This document shows positions 42,068-50,580 of a stretch of 64,000 nucleotides of DNA, one piece after another. Positions within the stretch are counted from its first letter, which is position 1. Every line of letters begins with the position of its first letter. Made by a program: the position numbers and the translations under genes. Source of the DNA: Streptomyces venezuelae. Lineage in GTDB: Bacteria; Actinomycetota; Actinomycetes; Streptomycetales; Streptomycetaceae. The stretch lies in NCBI RefSeq assembly GCF_008642355.1, contig NZ_CP029193.1, forward strand, positions 2,442,001 through 2,506,000. Direction: 5' to 3'. A model generated the notes under the pieces. It did no database searches and was not told the DNA's origin. It worked only from the letters and a program-made list of their open reading frames with translations.

Positions 42068-42850
42068 CTAGGCCAGCCACTGTTCGTACGCCATCTTCAC
42101 CACGAGCCCGAAGACGGTCGTCAGGAGCACGACGCGGACGAAGCCGCTGCCCTTCTTCAGGGCCGTGTGGGCGCCGAACATGCCGCCCGCCAGGTTGAAG
42201 AGCGCCATGAGCCCGGCCAGCTGCCACAGGACCGCGCCCTGCCAGGCGAACATCGCGAGGGCGCCCGCGTTGGTGCAGCAGTTCACGATCTTCGCGGTCG
42301 CGGAGGCCGAGACCAGGTCCAGGTGGAGCACGGCGGTCAGGGCCAGGACGAGGAACGTGCCGGTGCCGGGCCCGATGAGCCCGTCGTAGAAGCCGATGCC
42401 GAGGCCCGCGAGGCCGATCGCGGCGAGAATCCGCTTCGGGGACGCGGGGCCGGTGGCGGGAGCCGTGCCGAACGAAGGCCTGAAGATCACGAAGGCGGCG
42501 ACGGCGAGCAGCACCACCATGATCACCGGCTTCAGCACGTCCGTGCTCATCCCTGCCGCGAAGAACGCGCCGCCCATCGAACCGGCGAGCGCGGCGAGGC
42601 CGATGCGCACGGCCGTCGGCACGTCGACGGGTGTCTTCCTGACGTACGTCACCGCGGCACCTGTCGTCCCGACGATCGCGACGGCCTTGTTCGTGCCGAG
42701 GGCGTGCGCGGCCGGGGTGCCGCCCGGCAGGCCGAGCAGCAGGGCGGGGAGCAGCAGCAGTCCCCCGCCGCCGACCACGGCGTCGATCCAGCCGGCCGCG
42801 AGGGCGGCGAGACAGAGGACGACGACCGTGGTCAGGGATATGTCAGGCAT
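42068..42850 (-). CDS. TSUP (TauE/SafE) family transporter
   Basis: A 260-residue membrane protein with about eight helices and the two family repeats: AALAAGWIDAVVGGGGLLLLPALLLG at the N-terminus and GLGIGFYDGLIGPGTGTFLVLAL in the middle. Family members export sulfite, sulfonates or other small anions; substrate unknown. Convergent with the sortase gene, 17 bases apart. Confidence 0.88.
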   Translation of the reverse strand: MPDISLTTVVVLCLAALAAGWIDAVVGGGGLLLLPALLLGLPGGTPAAHALGTNKAVAIVGTTGAAVTYVRKTPVDVPTAVRIGLAALAGSMGGAFFAAGMSTDVLKPVIMVVLLAVAAFVIFRPSFGTAPATGPASPKRILAAIGLAGLGIGFYDGLIGPGTGTFLVLALTAVLHLDLVSASATAKIVNCCTNAGALAMFAWQGAVLWQLAGLMALFNLAGGMFGAHTALKKGSGFVRVVLLTTVFGLVVKMAYEQWLA

Positions 42851-42883
42851 GATCGCGACCTTATCCCGCGATCAGGGGACGGC

Positions 42884-43075
42884 TCAGGGGGCGGCCTGAG
42901 GTGCCGGGACGCCCGCCGAGGGGCGGTCGGGGGCCGGGGGCGCCGCCGGGTCGACCGCGACGGCGAGGGCCGCGGCGAGGAGCGCGCTCGCCCCGGCAAG
43001 CCCCGCGGCGAGCTTCCTGCGGGCCTGGAGGGTGGGCCCCTGCGCGGGGGCGGAGGGTCTGCGGTGACGTCCCAT
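42884..43075 (-). CDS. Small membrane-anchored or secreted peptide
   Basis: A 63-residue frame: basic N-terminus (MGRHRRPS, LQARRK), a hydrophobic segment LAAGLAGASALLAAALAVAV and a Pro/Ala-rich end. AAGGCAGG lies six bases before the ATG at 43075. No homologue recognised. It comes after the ferric-reductase-like gene on the same strand, with a G-rich tandem repeat in between. It could be a small partner of that membrane protein, or not be translated. Confidence 0.5.
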   Translation of the reverse strand: MGRHRRPSAPAQGPTLQARRKLAAGLAGASALLAAALAVAVDPAAPPAPDRPSAGVPAPQAAP

Positions 43076-43092
43076 GACCTGCCTTCTCGAAT

Positions 43093-43140
43093 GCTCGGGG
43101 TGACTGGGGTGATTGGGGTGCTCGGGGTGACTGGGGTGAA
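43093..43140. repeat. GGGGTGACT tandem repeats (five GGGG runs)
   Basis: Five units of nine bases, GGGGTGACT, GGGGTGATT, GGGGTGCTC, GGGGTGACT and GGGGTGAAG. All GGGG runs are separated by exactly five bases, an arrangement that can fold into a G-quadruplex on the plus strand, which is the template for both flanking genes. Confidence 0.85.
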
Positions 43141-43148
43141 GGGCGCTC

Positions 43149-44678
43149 TCAGAACGTGAAGCACTCGGCGTGGATGCGCTCCTCCGGAACGCCCGCCCGT
43201 ACGAGCGCCGCGGTCGCCGCCGCGGCCATGCCGGGCGGCCCGCACAGGTACACGTCGTGGTCGGCGAGGTCGGGGACGAGGTTGCGCAGGGCCTGCGGGG
43301 CCAGCCGGTCGAACGGCTCGTCGGAGCGGCCGAGCAGATAGTGCAGGCCTGCCTGCCGCCTCCGCGCGATGGCCTCCAGCTCCTCCTTGAGGACGAGTTG
43401 TCCGGCGCCGGCCGCGCGGTAGAGCAGGGTGAGGTCGCCGGGGCCCCCGGGCAGCGTCTCGAAGAGCGCCCGTATCGGGGTGATGCCGACGCCGCCCGCG
43501 AGGAGCAGCACCTTGCGCCGGGTGCGCCGGTGCGCGGTGAGTGCGCCGAAGGGGCCGGTGGCGAGGACACGCGTGCCGGGTCTGAGGCGCCGGATGCGGC
43601 GGGTGTGGTCGCCGGCCGCCTTGACGGTGATGCGCAGGGTGTCGTCGCGGACGGGCGCGGAGAGCGAGAAGGGCAGCGCGGTGTACCAGAGCCCGCGCCG
43701 CAGGAACCGCCAGCGGAAGAACTGGCCGGGTTCGGCGCGCAGCGCGTCGACGCCGATGCCCTGCACGACGACGGAGACGACGCCGGGTCCTTCGTCGTGT
43801 ACGCCGAGGACGCGCAGGCTGTGCCGCAGTGCCTGCCGTACGGGTACGACGACGCGGTACCAGACGAGGAGGACGGCGACGGTGGCGTGCAGCAGCGACC
43901 AGAGGCCGAGGGAGAGGACGCCGCCCGCGATGTCGGGCCCCGCGAGCTGGTGGGCGAAGGCGAGGGCGGCGCCCACGTAGGTCAGCAGGTGCACGGCGCG
44001 CCAGGTCTCGTGCCGGACGCGGCGGCGCACGGCGCGGGCGGAGGTGGCGCCGACGGCCGCGAGGAGGACGGTGCCCGCGGTGGCGGCGGCGAGCCCCGGG
44101 TAGCCGAGCAGGTCGACGGCGGCGCGCAGGAGGTCGGTGTCGGCGTGGGCGGCGTATCCGCAGAGGGCGAGGACGGCGTGGGCGGCGCAGAGACTCAGCA
44201 CGTACCGGCCGCCGAGTGCGTGGGTCCGCGCGAGGCGGTCGGCGCCGACGCCGTGTTCGACGGCGGGGACGCGGGCCATCAGGAAGAGCATGACGAGGAC
44301 GCCGTATCCGGCGAGCAGTCCCGTCAGGTGCGCCCCGGTGGCGAAGAGGACGTCGAGCCGTGCGGACGGCTCCGCTTGGACGGCCCCCATCGCGGTGACG
44401 CCGAGGGCGCCGTTGACGATGCCGGTGTGGAGGGTGCGGGGCGGGATGCGGACGGGCGAGGCGGGTGTCGTCCGTGCGGTTCGCGACGACGTGCGCCGGG
44501 AGGACGTACGCGGCGACGTGCGCCTGGAGGACGTACGCGACGAGGTACGCGGCGGCTCCTGGGGTACCGGCCGGGGCATCGGCGGAATGCCCCGGTCCGG
44601 CGGGGCGTCCAGCTGGCGCAGGTACGCGGCGAGGGCCGGATACGCGGCGAGTCGGGGGTCGGCTGCGTCGGTGGTCAC
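43149..44678 (-). CDS. Ferric-reductase-like membrane protein with FAD/NAD(P)H reductase domain
   Basis: A 509-residue protein. The N-terminus (to about 70) is Arg/Ser/Thr-rich from a 27-base duplication. Then about six helices with paired His residues that can carry haem (THALGG, AAHAVL, ETWRAVHLLTYVG, AFAHQL). The C-terminal half is a ferredoxin-reductase module: FAD motif RGLWYTALPFSLSAP, pyridine nucleotide loop LLLAGGVGITPIRALFE and YLCGPPGMAAA, ending in the typical HAECFTF-type aromatic tail. Moves electrons across the membrane to ferric iron or quinone; acceptor unknown. Confidence 0.85.
   Translation of the reverse strand: MTTDAADPRLAAYPALAAYLRQLDAPPDRGIPPMPRPVPQEPPRTSSRTSSRRTSPRTSSRRTSSRTARTTPASPVRIPPRTLHTGIVNGALGVTAMGAVQAEPSARLDVLFATGAHLTGLLAGYGVLVMLFLMARVPAVEHGVGADRLARTHALGGRYVLSLCAAHAVLALCGYAAHADTDLLRAAVDLLGYPGLAAATAGTVLLAAVGATSARAVRRRVRHETWRAVHLLTYVGAALAFAHQLAGPDIAGGVLSLGLWSLLHATVAVLLVWYRVVVPVRQALRHSLRVLGVHDEGPGVVSVVVQGIGVDALRAEPGQFFRWRFLRRGLWYTALPFSLSAPVRDDTLRITVKAAGDHTRRIRRLRPGTRVLATGPFGALTAHRRTRRKVLLLAGGVGITPIRALFETLPGGPGDLTLLYRAAGAGQLVLKEELEAIARRRQAGLHYLLGRSDEPFDRLAPQALRNLVPDLADHDVYLCGPPGMAAAATAALVRAGVPEERIHAECFTF
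44488..44541. repeat. 27-bp tandem duplication inside the ferric-reductase-like gene
   Basis: Two almost identical 27-base units starting gacgtgcgccgggaggacg (44488) and gacgtgcgcctggaggacg (44515). They encode the RTSSRRTSP/RTSSRRTSS run near the N-terminus. The frame is kept. Confidence 0.8.
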
Positions 44679-44820
44679 GGCGGCACACTAGGCGCGGTGA
44701 GGGCGTGGAAGCCGCTGGTCAGCGGCTTCCGACGGTTCTTTAAGGCAGCCTTGAGGATCGGCTCAACGGTGGTTAAGCCACGGGCCCTCACAACCGTCCC
44801 GGGCCCCCGCTGAGGGCAGC

Positions 44821-44858
44821 GTTCCGCCGGGGAAACAGGGGCGATCCTGCCGGGTAAC
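44821..44858 (+). promoter_or_regulatory. Candidate GlnR box upstream of the nitrite reductase operon
   Basis: GTTCC-n6-GAAAC-n6-GATCC-n6-GTAAC with exact 11-base phasing (44821, 44832, 44843, 44854), compared with the consensus gTnAC-n6-GaAAC repeated. The second and fourth elements fit best. GlnR and NnaR control nirB in S. coelicolor as I recall. The site ends 23 bases before the ATG, which would require a very short or absent leader, or an alternative start. Confidence 0.45.
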
Positions 44859-44881
44859 ACCGGCACCGCAGGCTGCACGGC

Positions 44882-46153
44882 ATGACCTCCTCAGCGCAGC
44901 CGACAGCCGCCGGCACCGCCCCGGGCGCCGCACCGGCGGACGGTGTGGTGGTGATCGGCACGGGCCTCGCGGGCGCCCGCGTGGCCCAGCGCCTCGGCGC
45001 GGGCACCGTACTGATCGGCGAGGAGAACCACGCCCCGTACAACCGTGTCCTGCTCGCCGAGGTCCTCGCGGGCCGGTACGGGCCCGACGTGATCGCCCTG
45101 CCGAGCCCGGCGGGCACCGTGCTCCGCACCCGCGCGGTCCGCATCGACCGTGCGGAGCGGCAGGTGCAGTGCGCGGACGGCGGCGTCGTCCCCTACGGCA
45201 CCCTCGTCCTCGCCACCGGCTCCAACCCGGTGCTCCCCCCGTTGCGCGGCCTGTTCGCGCCGGGCGCCCGGGAACTCCCGGGCGGCGTGCACGCGTTCCG
45301 GACCATGGACGACTGCCTCGCCCTGTCGGCGGCGGTCGCGCCGGGCGTCCGTGTCGTCGTCATCGGCGGCGGCCTCCTCGGCGTCTCGGCGGCCCGCGCC
45401 CTGGCGGTGCGGGGTGCGCAGGTCGTCCTGACCCAGCAGGCCGAGCGGCTCATGGAGCGGCAGCTCGACCCGGCCTCGTCGGAGCTGGTGCGGCGGCACC
45501 TCACGGACCTCGGCGTCGAGGTGCACACCGAGTGCCGGGTGCGCGGCGTCGGCGTCACGGACGGGGCCGTGCGCCGCGTCGAACTCGCCGACGGGTATCT
45601 GCTGGACACCGACGTGACCGTCCTCGCCTGCGGTGTGCGGCCCCGCACCGGACTCGCTCAGGCAGCCGGGCTCGACGTGCGCCGGGGTGTCGTCGTCGAC
45701 GACCTGCTGCGGACGTCGGACCCGCACATCCGGGCCGTCGGGGACTGCGCGGAGCACGCGGGCCGGGTGTACGGGCTGGCGACGCCCGCCGTCGAGCAGG
45801 CCGACACGCTCGCCGCGGCGCTGGGGCACACACCTGGGGGCGAGGCCGCCCCGCGCCCCTATACCGGCACCCGCACCCTCACCCGCCTCACCCTGCCGGG
45901 CCCCGGCCCGCTGGACATCGCGGCGTTCGGTGACCCGGAGCCGCGCCCCGACGACGACGTCGTGCAGCTGGCCGACGCCACGCGCGGCACGTACCGCAAG
46001 GTCGTCGTCCGCGGCGGCCGGCTCGTCGGCGGTGTGCTGCTCGGCGAGCTCGCCGCGGTCGGCGCGCTCGCCCGCGCCTGGGAGGCCGACGACCCGCTGC
46101 CCGACGACGACAGCCCCCTGCTCCACCTGCTCACTTCCGACGGAGGCCGCTGA
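44882..46153 (+). CDS. FAD/NAD(P)-dependent oxidoreductase of the nitrite reductase operon
   Basis: A 423-residue flavoprotein: FAD fold VVVIGTGLAGARVAQRL near 22-38, NAD(P)H fold VVVIGGGLLGVSAARALAVRG near 158-178, and second FAD motif HIRAVGDCAEHAG near 282. It looks like the N-terminal flavin half of NirB without the iron-sulfur and siroheme parts. Similar proteins serve as electron-transfer subunits (NasB type) for assimilatory nitrate reductase, which has no such partner next to it here. Gene ends one base before the nirB start, clearly one operon. Confidence 0.85.
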   Translation: MTSSAQPTAAGTAPGAAPADGVVVIGTGLAGARVAQRLGAGTVLIGEENHAPYNRVLLAEVLAGRYGPDVIALPSPAGTVLRTRAVRIDRAERQVQCADGGVVPYGTLVLATGSNPVLPPLRGLFAPGARELPGGVHAFRTMDDCLALSAAVAPGVRVVVIGGGLLGVSAARALAVRGAQVVLTQQAERLMERQLDPASSELVRRHLTDLGVEVHTECRVRGVGVTDGAVRRVELADGYLLDTDVTVLACGVRPRTGLAQAAGLDVRRGVVVDDLLRTSDPHIRAVGDCAEHAGRVYGLATPAVEQADTLAAALGHTPGGEAAPRPYTGTRTLTRLTLPGPGPLDIAAFGDPEPRPDDDVVQLADATRGTYRKVVVRGGRLVGGVLLGELAAVGALARAWEADDPLPDDDSPLLHLLTSDGGR

Positions 46154-46154
46154 C

Positions 46155-48716
46155 ATGCCAACGCCCGCACAGAACCCGCTCCCCCGCCCCACCCTCGTAC
46201 TCGTCGGCCACGGCATGGTCGGCCAGCGCTTCCTCGAAGCCGCCGCCGCGCAGGGCCTCACGTCGAGCCACCGCATCGTGGTCCTGTGCGAGGAGCCGCG
46301 CCCGGCCTACGACCGGGTGCAGCTCACCTCGTACTTCTCGGGCCGCACACCCGACGAACTCTCGCTCACCGACCGCGGGTTCCTCGACGAGCACGGCATC
46401 GAGCTGTACGTCGGCGACGCGGCGGAGAGCTTCGACCGCGAGGCGCGGACGGTCACCGCGCGCTCGGGCGCCGTGTTCGCGTACGACAAGCTCGTCCTCG
46501 CCACCGGCTCCTACCCGTTCGTGCCGCCGGTGCCCGGCAAGGACGCGACGGGCTGTTTCGTCTACCGCACCATCGAGGACCTGCTGGCCATCGAGGAGTA
46601 CGCGAAGCGGCACGCGACGACCGGCGCGGTCGTCGGCGGCGGGCTGCTCGGCCTGGAGGCGGCGGGCGCCCTCAAGGGCCTCGGACTCGCCACGCACATC
46701 GTGGAGTTCGCGCCCCGGCTGATGCCGGTACAGGTCGACGAGGGCGGCGGCGCCGCGCTTCTGCGGACGATCACCGGCATGGGTCTGAGCGTCCACACCG
46801 GCACCGGCACGCAGGAGATCGTGACCGGCGAGGACGGCTCCGTGAGGGGCATGAGGTTGTCCGACGGGAGCGAACTCGCCACGGATCTCGTGGTGTTCTC
46901 GGCAGGCGTGCGGCCGCGCGACCAGCTGGCCCGCGACCACGGTCTCGCGGTGGGTGAGCGCGGTGGCATCACGGTCGACGAGCAGTGCCGCACCAGCGAC
47001 CCGGACGTGTACGCGATCGGGGAGTGCGCGCTGGCGGCGGACGGCCGCGTCTACGGCCTGGTCGCACCCGGCTACGAGATGGCGCAGACCGCTGCCGCCG
47101 ACATCGCCGCCCAAGAGGCGAGTTTCACCGGCGCCGACCTGTCCACCAAGCTGAAGCTCCTCGGCGTCGACGTCGCGTCGTTCGGCGACGCGCACGGCGC
47201 GGCGGAGGGCTGCCTCGACGTCGTCTACACGGACTCGCGCTCGGGCACGTACAAGAAGCTGGTGATGTCGCCCGACGGCGAGCTGCTCGGCGGCATCCTC
47301 GTCGGTGACGCGGAGCAGTACGGGGTGCTGCGGCCGCTCACCGGCACCGTACCGCCGGTGCCCGCCGAACAGCTGGTGCTGCCCGCCGGAGCGGGCGCCC
47401 CGGTCGCGCTCGGCCCGGAGGCGCTGCCCGGCTCCGCGGTGATCTGCAATTGCCACAACGTCACCAAGGACGCCATCTGCGCCTGCTCCAGCCTGCCCGA
47501 GGTGAAGAAGTGCACCAAGGCCGGTACGGGCTGCGGCAGCTGTCTCAAGGTGATCGGGCAGCTGCTGCCGAAGAGCGGCGACGACGGGCTGTGCGGGTGC
47601 TTCGCGCAGACCCGCCAGGAGCTGTACGAGATCGTGCGCGCCCTGCGCGTCACGTCCTTCCGTGAGCTGCTCGACGGGCACGGCCGCGAGGCGGCGCGCG
47701 GCGGCGAGGGCTGCGACGAGTGCAAGCCGGCGGTCGGTTCGATCATCGCGTCGCTCGCGCCGTCGATCGGCGCGACGGGCTACGTCCTGGACGGCGAGCA
47801 GGCCGCGCTGCAGGACACCAACGACCACTTCCTCGCCAACCTCCAGAAGAACGGCTCCTATTCGGTGGTGCCGCGCATCCCCGGCGGCGAGATCACACCG
47901 GAGAAGCTGATCGTCATCGGTGAGGTCGCGCGGGACTTCGGGCTCTACACGAAGATCACGGGCGGCCAGCGCATCGACCTGTTCGGGGCGCGGGTCGAGC
48001 AGCTGCCGATGATCTGGACGCGGCTCGTGGACGCGGGCTTCGAGTCGGGGCACGCGTACGGCAAGGCGCTGCGCACCGTGAAGTCCTGCGTCGGGCAGAC
48101 CTGGTGCCGCTACGGCGTGCAGGACTCCGTGCGCATGGCCATCGACCTGGAGCTGCGCTACCGGGGGCTGCGCGCCCCGCACAAGCTGAAGTCGGCGGTG
48201 TCCGGGTGCGCCCGCGAGTGCGCGGAGGCCCAGTCCAAGGACTTCGGCGTCATCGCCACGGCGAGCGGCTGGAACCTGTACGTCGGCGGGAACGGCGGCG
48301 CGACCCCGCGCCACGCGGACCTCCTCGCGCAGGACCTGAGCGACGCCGAACTGGTGCGGCTCATCGACCGGTTCCTGATGTTCTACATCCGCACCGCCGA
48401 CCGCCTGGAGCGGACCGCCGCCTGGCTCGACCGGATCGACGGCGGCCTCGACCACGTCCGGGACGTCGTCGTCCACGACTCGCTCGGCATCTGCGACGAG
48501 CTGGAGTCACTGATGGCCGCGCACGTCACCCACTACCGCGACGAGTGGGCCGAGACGCTGGACGACCCGGAGCGGCTCGCGCGCTTCGTCTCCTTCGTGA
48601 ACGCGCCGGGCGTGCCCGACCCCACGGTCGGCTTCGTCCCCGAGCGCGACCAGATCAAGCCCGACCTGCCCCTTCTGTCCATCGGACCCCGCCCCCTGGA
48701 AGGAGCCACACGATGA
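46155..48716 (+). CDS. nirB: Nitrite reductase large subunit NirB
   Basis: An 853-residue NAD(P)H-nitrite reductase subunit. FAD and NAD(P)H folds at the N-terminus (LVLVGHGMVGQRFLE; TTGAVVGGGLLGLEAAGAL), a BFD-like [2Fe-2S] domain starting with CNCHNV at Cys431/Cys433 and CTKAGTGCGSC, then the nitrite/sulfite reductase domain with the [4Fe-4S]-siroheme ligands Cys645, Cys651, Cys685 and Cys689 (CX5C and CX3C). Reduces nitrite to ammonium with six electrons. Siroheme is expected from the chelatase at 31.4-32.4 kb. Overlaps nirD by ATGA. Confidence 0.95.
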   Translation: MPTPAQNPLPRPTLVLVGHGMVGQRFLEAAAAQGLTSSHRIVVLCEEPRPAYDRVQLTSYFSGRTPDELSLTDRGFLDEHGIELYVGDAAESFDREARTVTARSGAVFAYDKLVLATGSYPFVPPVPGKDATGCFVYRTIEDLLAIEEYAKRHATTGAVVGGGLLGLEAAGALKGLGLATHIVEFAPRLMPVQVDEGGGAALLRTITGMGLSVHTGTGTQEIVTGEDGSVRGMRLSDGSELATDLVVFSAGVRPRDQLARDHGLAVGERGGITVDEQCRTSDPDVYAIGECALAADGRVYGLVAPGYEMAQTAAADIAAQEASFTGADLSTKLKLLGVDVASFGDAHGAAEGCLDVVYTDSRSGTYKKLVMSPDGELLGGILVGDAEQYGVLRPLTGTVPPVPAEQLVLPAGAGAPVALGPEALPGSAVICNCHNVTKDAICACSSLPEVKKCTKAGTGCGSCLKVIGQLLPKSGDDGLCGCFAQTRQELYEIVRALRVTSFRELLDGHGREAARGGEGCDECKPAVGSIIASLAPSIGATGYVLDGEQAALQDTNDHFLANLQKNGSYSVVPRIPGGEITPEKLIVIGEVARDFGLYTKITGGQRIDLFGARVEQLPMIWTRLVDAGFESGHAYGKALRTVKSCVGQTWCRYGVQDSVRMAIDLELRYRGLRAPHKLKSAVSGCARECAEAQSKDFGVIATASGWNLYVGGNGGATPRHADLLAQDLSDAELVRLIDRFLMFYIRTADRLERTAAWLDRIDGGLDHVRDVVVHDSLGICDELESLMAAHVTHYRDEWAETLDDPERLARFVSFVNAPGVPDPTVGFVPERDQIKPDLPLLSIGPRPLEGATR

Positions 48717-49054
48717 GCGGCTCGACCCCCGTCAGGATTCACCTCCGCCTCGACGAGGACTGGTTGGAGATCTGCGACCGTACGCAGCTCGTGCCGGGCC
48801 GGGGACTCGCGGCGCTGCTGCCCGACGGCCGGCAGGCCGCCCTCTTCCTCGACCGCGAGGGCCGCGCGTACGCGATCGACAACCGAGACCCGTTCACGGG
48901 CGCGGCGGTCCTCTCCCGGGGCCTGCTCGGGACGGAGCGGGGGCGGCCGTTCGTCGCCTCGCCGCTCCTGAAGCAGCGGTTCGACCTGGAGACCGGGCGG
49001 TGCCTGGACGACGAGGAGGTGTCGGTCGCGGTGCACCCGGTACGAGTTGCTTGA
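48713..49054 (+). CDS. nirD: Nitrite reductase small subunit NirD
   Basis: A 113-residue Rieske-like domain without the cluster ligands, as is normal for NirD: LEICDRTQLVPGRGLAALLPDGRQAALFL and IDNRDPFTGAAVLSRGLLG. Completes the NirBD enzyme. Start ATG is in the ATGA overlap with nirB. Its stop lies inside the region that carries the candidate operator of the next gene. Confidence 0.92.
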   Translation: MSGSTPVRIHLRLDEDWLEICDRTQLVPGRGLAALLPDGRQAALFLDREGRAYAIDNRDPFTGAAVLSRGLLGTERGRPFVASPLLKQRFDLETGRCLDDEEVSVAVHPVRVA

Positions 49055-49070
49055 CCGCTCGTTCCAGAAA
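49051..49070 (+). promoter_or_regulatory. Candidate TetR operator, copy 1
   Basis: TTGACCGCTCGTTCCAGAAA, ending 16 bases before the tetR GTG. It shares ACCGNTCGTTC and the following AGAAA with the site in front of the SDR gene, 13 of 17 positions in the core. Probable autoregulation. Confidence 0.5.
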
Positions 49071-49086
49071 CACCTACTGTTGCCTC

Positions 49087-49671
49087 GTGGCCAGGACCAA
49101 GGAATTCGATCCGGACGCCGCGCTGCAGTCGGCCCTGGAGCTGTTCTGGCGGCGCGGCTACGAGGCGACGTCGATGGCGGACCTCGTCGAGGCGCTCGGC
49201 ATCGGGCGCGCCAGCATCTACGCGACCTTCGGGAACAAGCACGAGCTGTACCTGAAGGCGCTGGAGCGGTACGCGACGCACCAGAACCCGCGTCTGCTCG
49301 ACGAGCTCTCCCGGCCGGGCCCGGCCCTGCCCGCCGTCCGCGCGCTGCTGCGCCGCTTCGGAACCGAGGCGTCCACCGGCGAGGAGCGGTTGAACGGCTG
49401 TTTCATCACGAACACGGCCGCTGAGCTCGGCCCGCACGACGAGTCCGCGGCCCGTCGCGTCGAGCGCAGCTGGGAGCACCTGGAGACGCTGCTGCACTCC
49501 GCGCTCGTCCGGGCGCGGGCACAGGGCGAGCTGCCGGAGGACCGCGATCCGCTGACGCTCGCCCGCATGCTGCTCGTCGTGATGCAGGGCCTGCGGGTGG
49601 TCGGCAAGGCGTCCAGGGACCCGGCGCGGGTGCGGGACGCGGTGGAGCAGGCACTGGCCCTGCTCGACTGA
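49087..49671 (+). CDS. TetR family transcriptional regulator
   Basis: A 194-residue TetR protein. HTH near 30-50 (SMADLVEALGIGRASIYATFGNKHELYLKALERY), C-terminal ligand domain with GCFITNTAAELGPHD, the pattern of the AcrR/TetR_C subgroup that often controls a neighbouring short-chain dehydrogenase. GTG 49087 places VARTKEFDPDAALQSALELFWRRGYEAT at the N-terminus as usual. The SDR gene 95 bases downstream carries a matching site, so it is the probable target. Confidence 0.92.
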   Translation: MARTKEFDPDAALQSALELFWRRGYEATSMADLVEALGIGRASIYATFGNKHELYLKALERYATHQNPRLLDELSRPGPALPAVRALLRRFGTEASTGEERLNGCFITNTAAELGPHDESAARRVERSWEHLETLLHSALVRARAQGELPEDRDPLTLARMLLVVMQGLRVVGKASRDPARVRDAVEQALALLD

Positions 49672-49736
49672 CGGACCACTTTCCTCACCCCCTTTTCCTC
49701 ACCCCTTGCGCTGCCATCTTTCATGTGCCCTCATAC

Positions 49737-49751
49737 TGAACCGATCGTTCA
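49737..49751 (+). promoter_or_regulatory. Candidate TetR operator, copy 2 (palindrome TGAAC-CGATC-GTTCA)
   Basis: Perfect five-base arms with a five-base centre, 16-30 bases before the SDR start, in a region that is AT-richer than its neighbours. Same core ACCGNTCGTTC as the site before tetR. It likely overlaps the -10 region of the SDR promoter. Confidence 0.6.
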
Positions 49752-49766
49752 AGAAAAGAGCCCACC

Positions 49767-50546
49767 ATGACTGCTCACGCCCCCCGCGCCCGCTTCGCCG
49801 GCCGCACCGCCCTCGTCACCGGCGGCGGCTCCGGCCTCGGCCGTGCCATCGCGCTCGCCTTCGCCACAGAGGGCGCGAACGTCGTCGTCGCCGGACGCAC
49901 CGAGGGCACCCTGAAGGAGACCGCGGACCTCGTCGAGGCCGCGGGCGGCAAGGCGCTCGCCGTCACCGCCGACGTCTCCCGCTCCGCCGACCTCGCCGCG
50001 CTCGTCGCCGCCGCCGTCGACCGCTTCGGCTCCCTCGACGTCGCCGTGAACAACGCGGGCGTCCTGCGGGCCGGACAGCCGGTCGCCGACCTGCCCGAGG
50101 AGGACTGGCGCACGATGCTGGACATCAACGTCACCGGCGTACTGCTCGCCCTCCAGGCCGAGGTGCGGCAGATGCGCACACAGCCCTCGGGCGGCGCCAT
50201 CGTCAACATCGGCTCGAACCTCGGCGCGCACACCAGCGCGCCGGGTCTGGCCGCCTACGGCGCGACCAAGGCCGCCGTCTCCGCACTGAGCCGCGCGGCC
50301 GCCGCCGAGCACATCCGGGACGGCGTCCGCATCAACACCGTCAGCCCCGGCTCCTCCGACACGTCGATGTCGTTCCGCCCCGGTGAGACCGAGGCCGGGC
50401 GGGCGGCCCGCATGAAGGAGACGACGCCGCTGGGCCGGGTGTCGTCGACGGAGGAGGTCGCCGCCGCGGTGCTGTACCTGGCGTCCGACGAATCCGGTTC
50501 GGTGGTCGGCACCGACCTGGTGATCGACGGCGGCGCATCGGCCTGA
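49767..50546 (+). CDS. Short-chain dehydrogenase/reductase (TetR-controlled)
   Basis: A 259-residue classical SDR: cofactor loop VTGGGSGLGRAIA near 18-30, NNAG near 93-96, and the YGATK pair (Tyr near 170, Lys four residues later). The active-site Ser (NIGSNLG) is 14 rather than 13 residues before the Tyr, a one-residue shift worth noting. C-terminal GTDLVIDGGASA is standard. NAD(P)-dependent oxidoreductase, substrate unknown. RBS region AAGAAAAGAGCCCACC. Confidence 0.9.
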   Translation: MTAHAPRARFAGRTALVTGGGSGLGRAIALAFATEGANVVVAGRTEGTLKETADLVEAAGGKALAVTADVSRSADLAALVAAAVDRFGSLDVAVNNAGVLRAGQPVADLPEEDWRTMLDINVTGVLLALQAEVRQMRTQPSGGAIVNIGSNLGAHTSAPGLAAYGATKAAVSALSRAAAAEHIRDGVRINTVSPGSSDTSMSFRPGETEAGRAARMKETTPLGRVSSTEEVAAAVLYLASDESGSVVGTDLVIDGGASA

Positions 50547-50580
50547 CGGGCGGCCCCCTGCCGTGGGCTCCCCCACTCGA

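Noticed and set aside
43093..43140. CRISPR-like array
   Set aside because: Nine-base units without spacers; no cas genes in the window.
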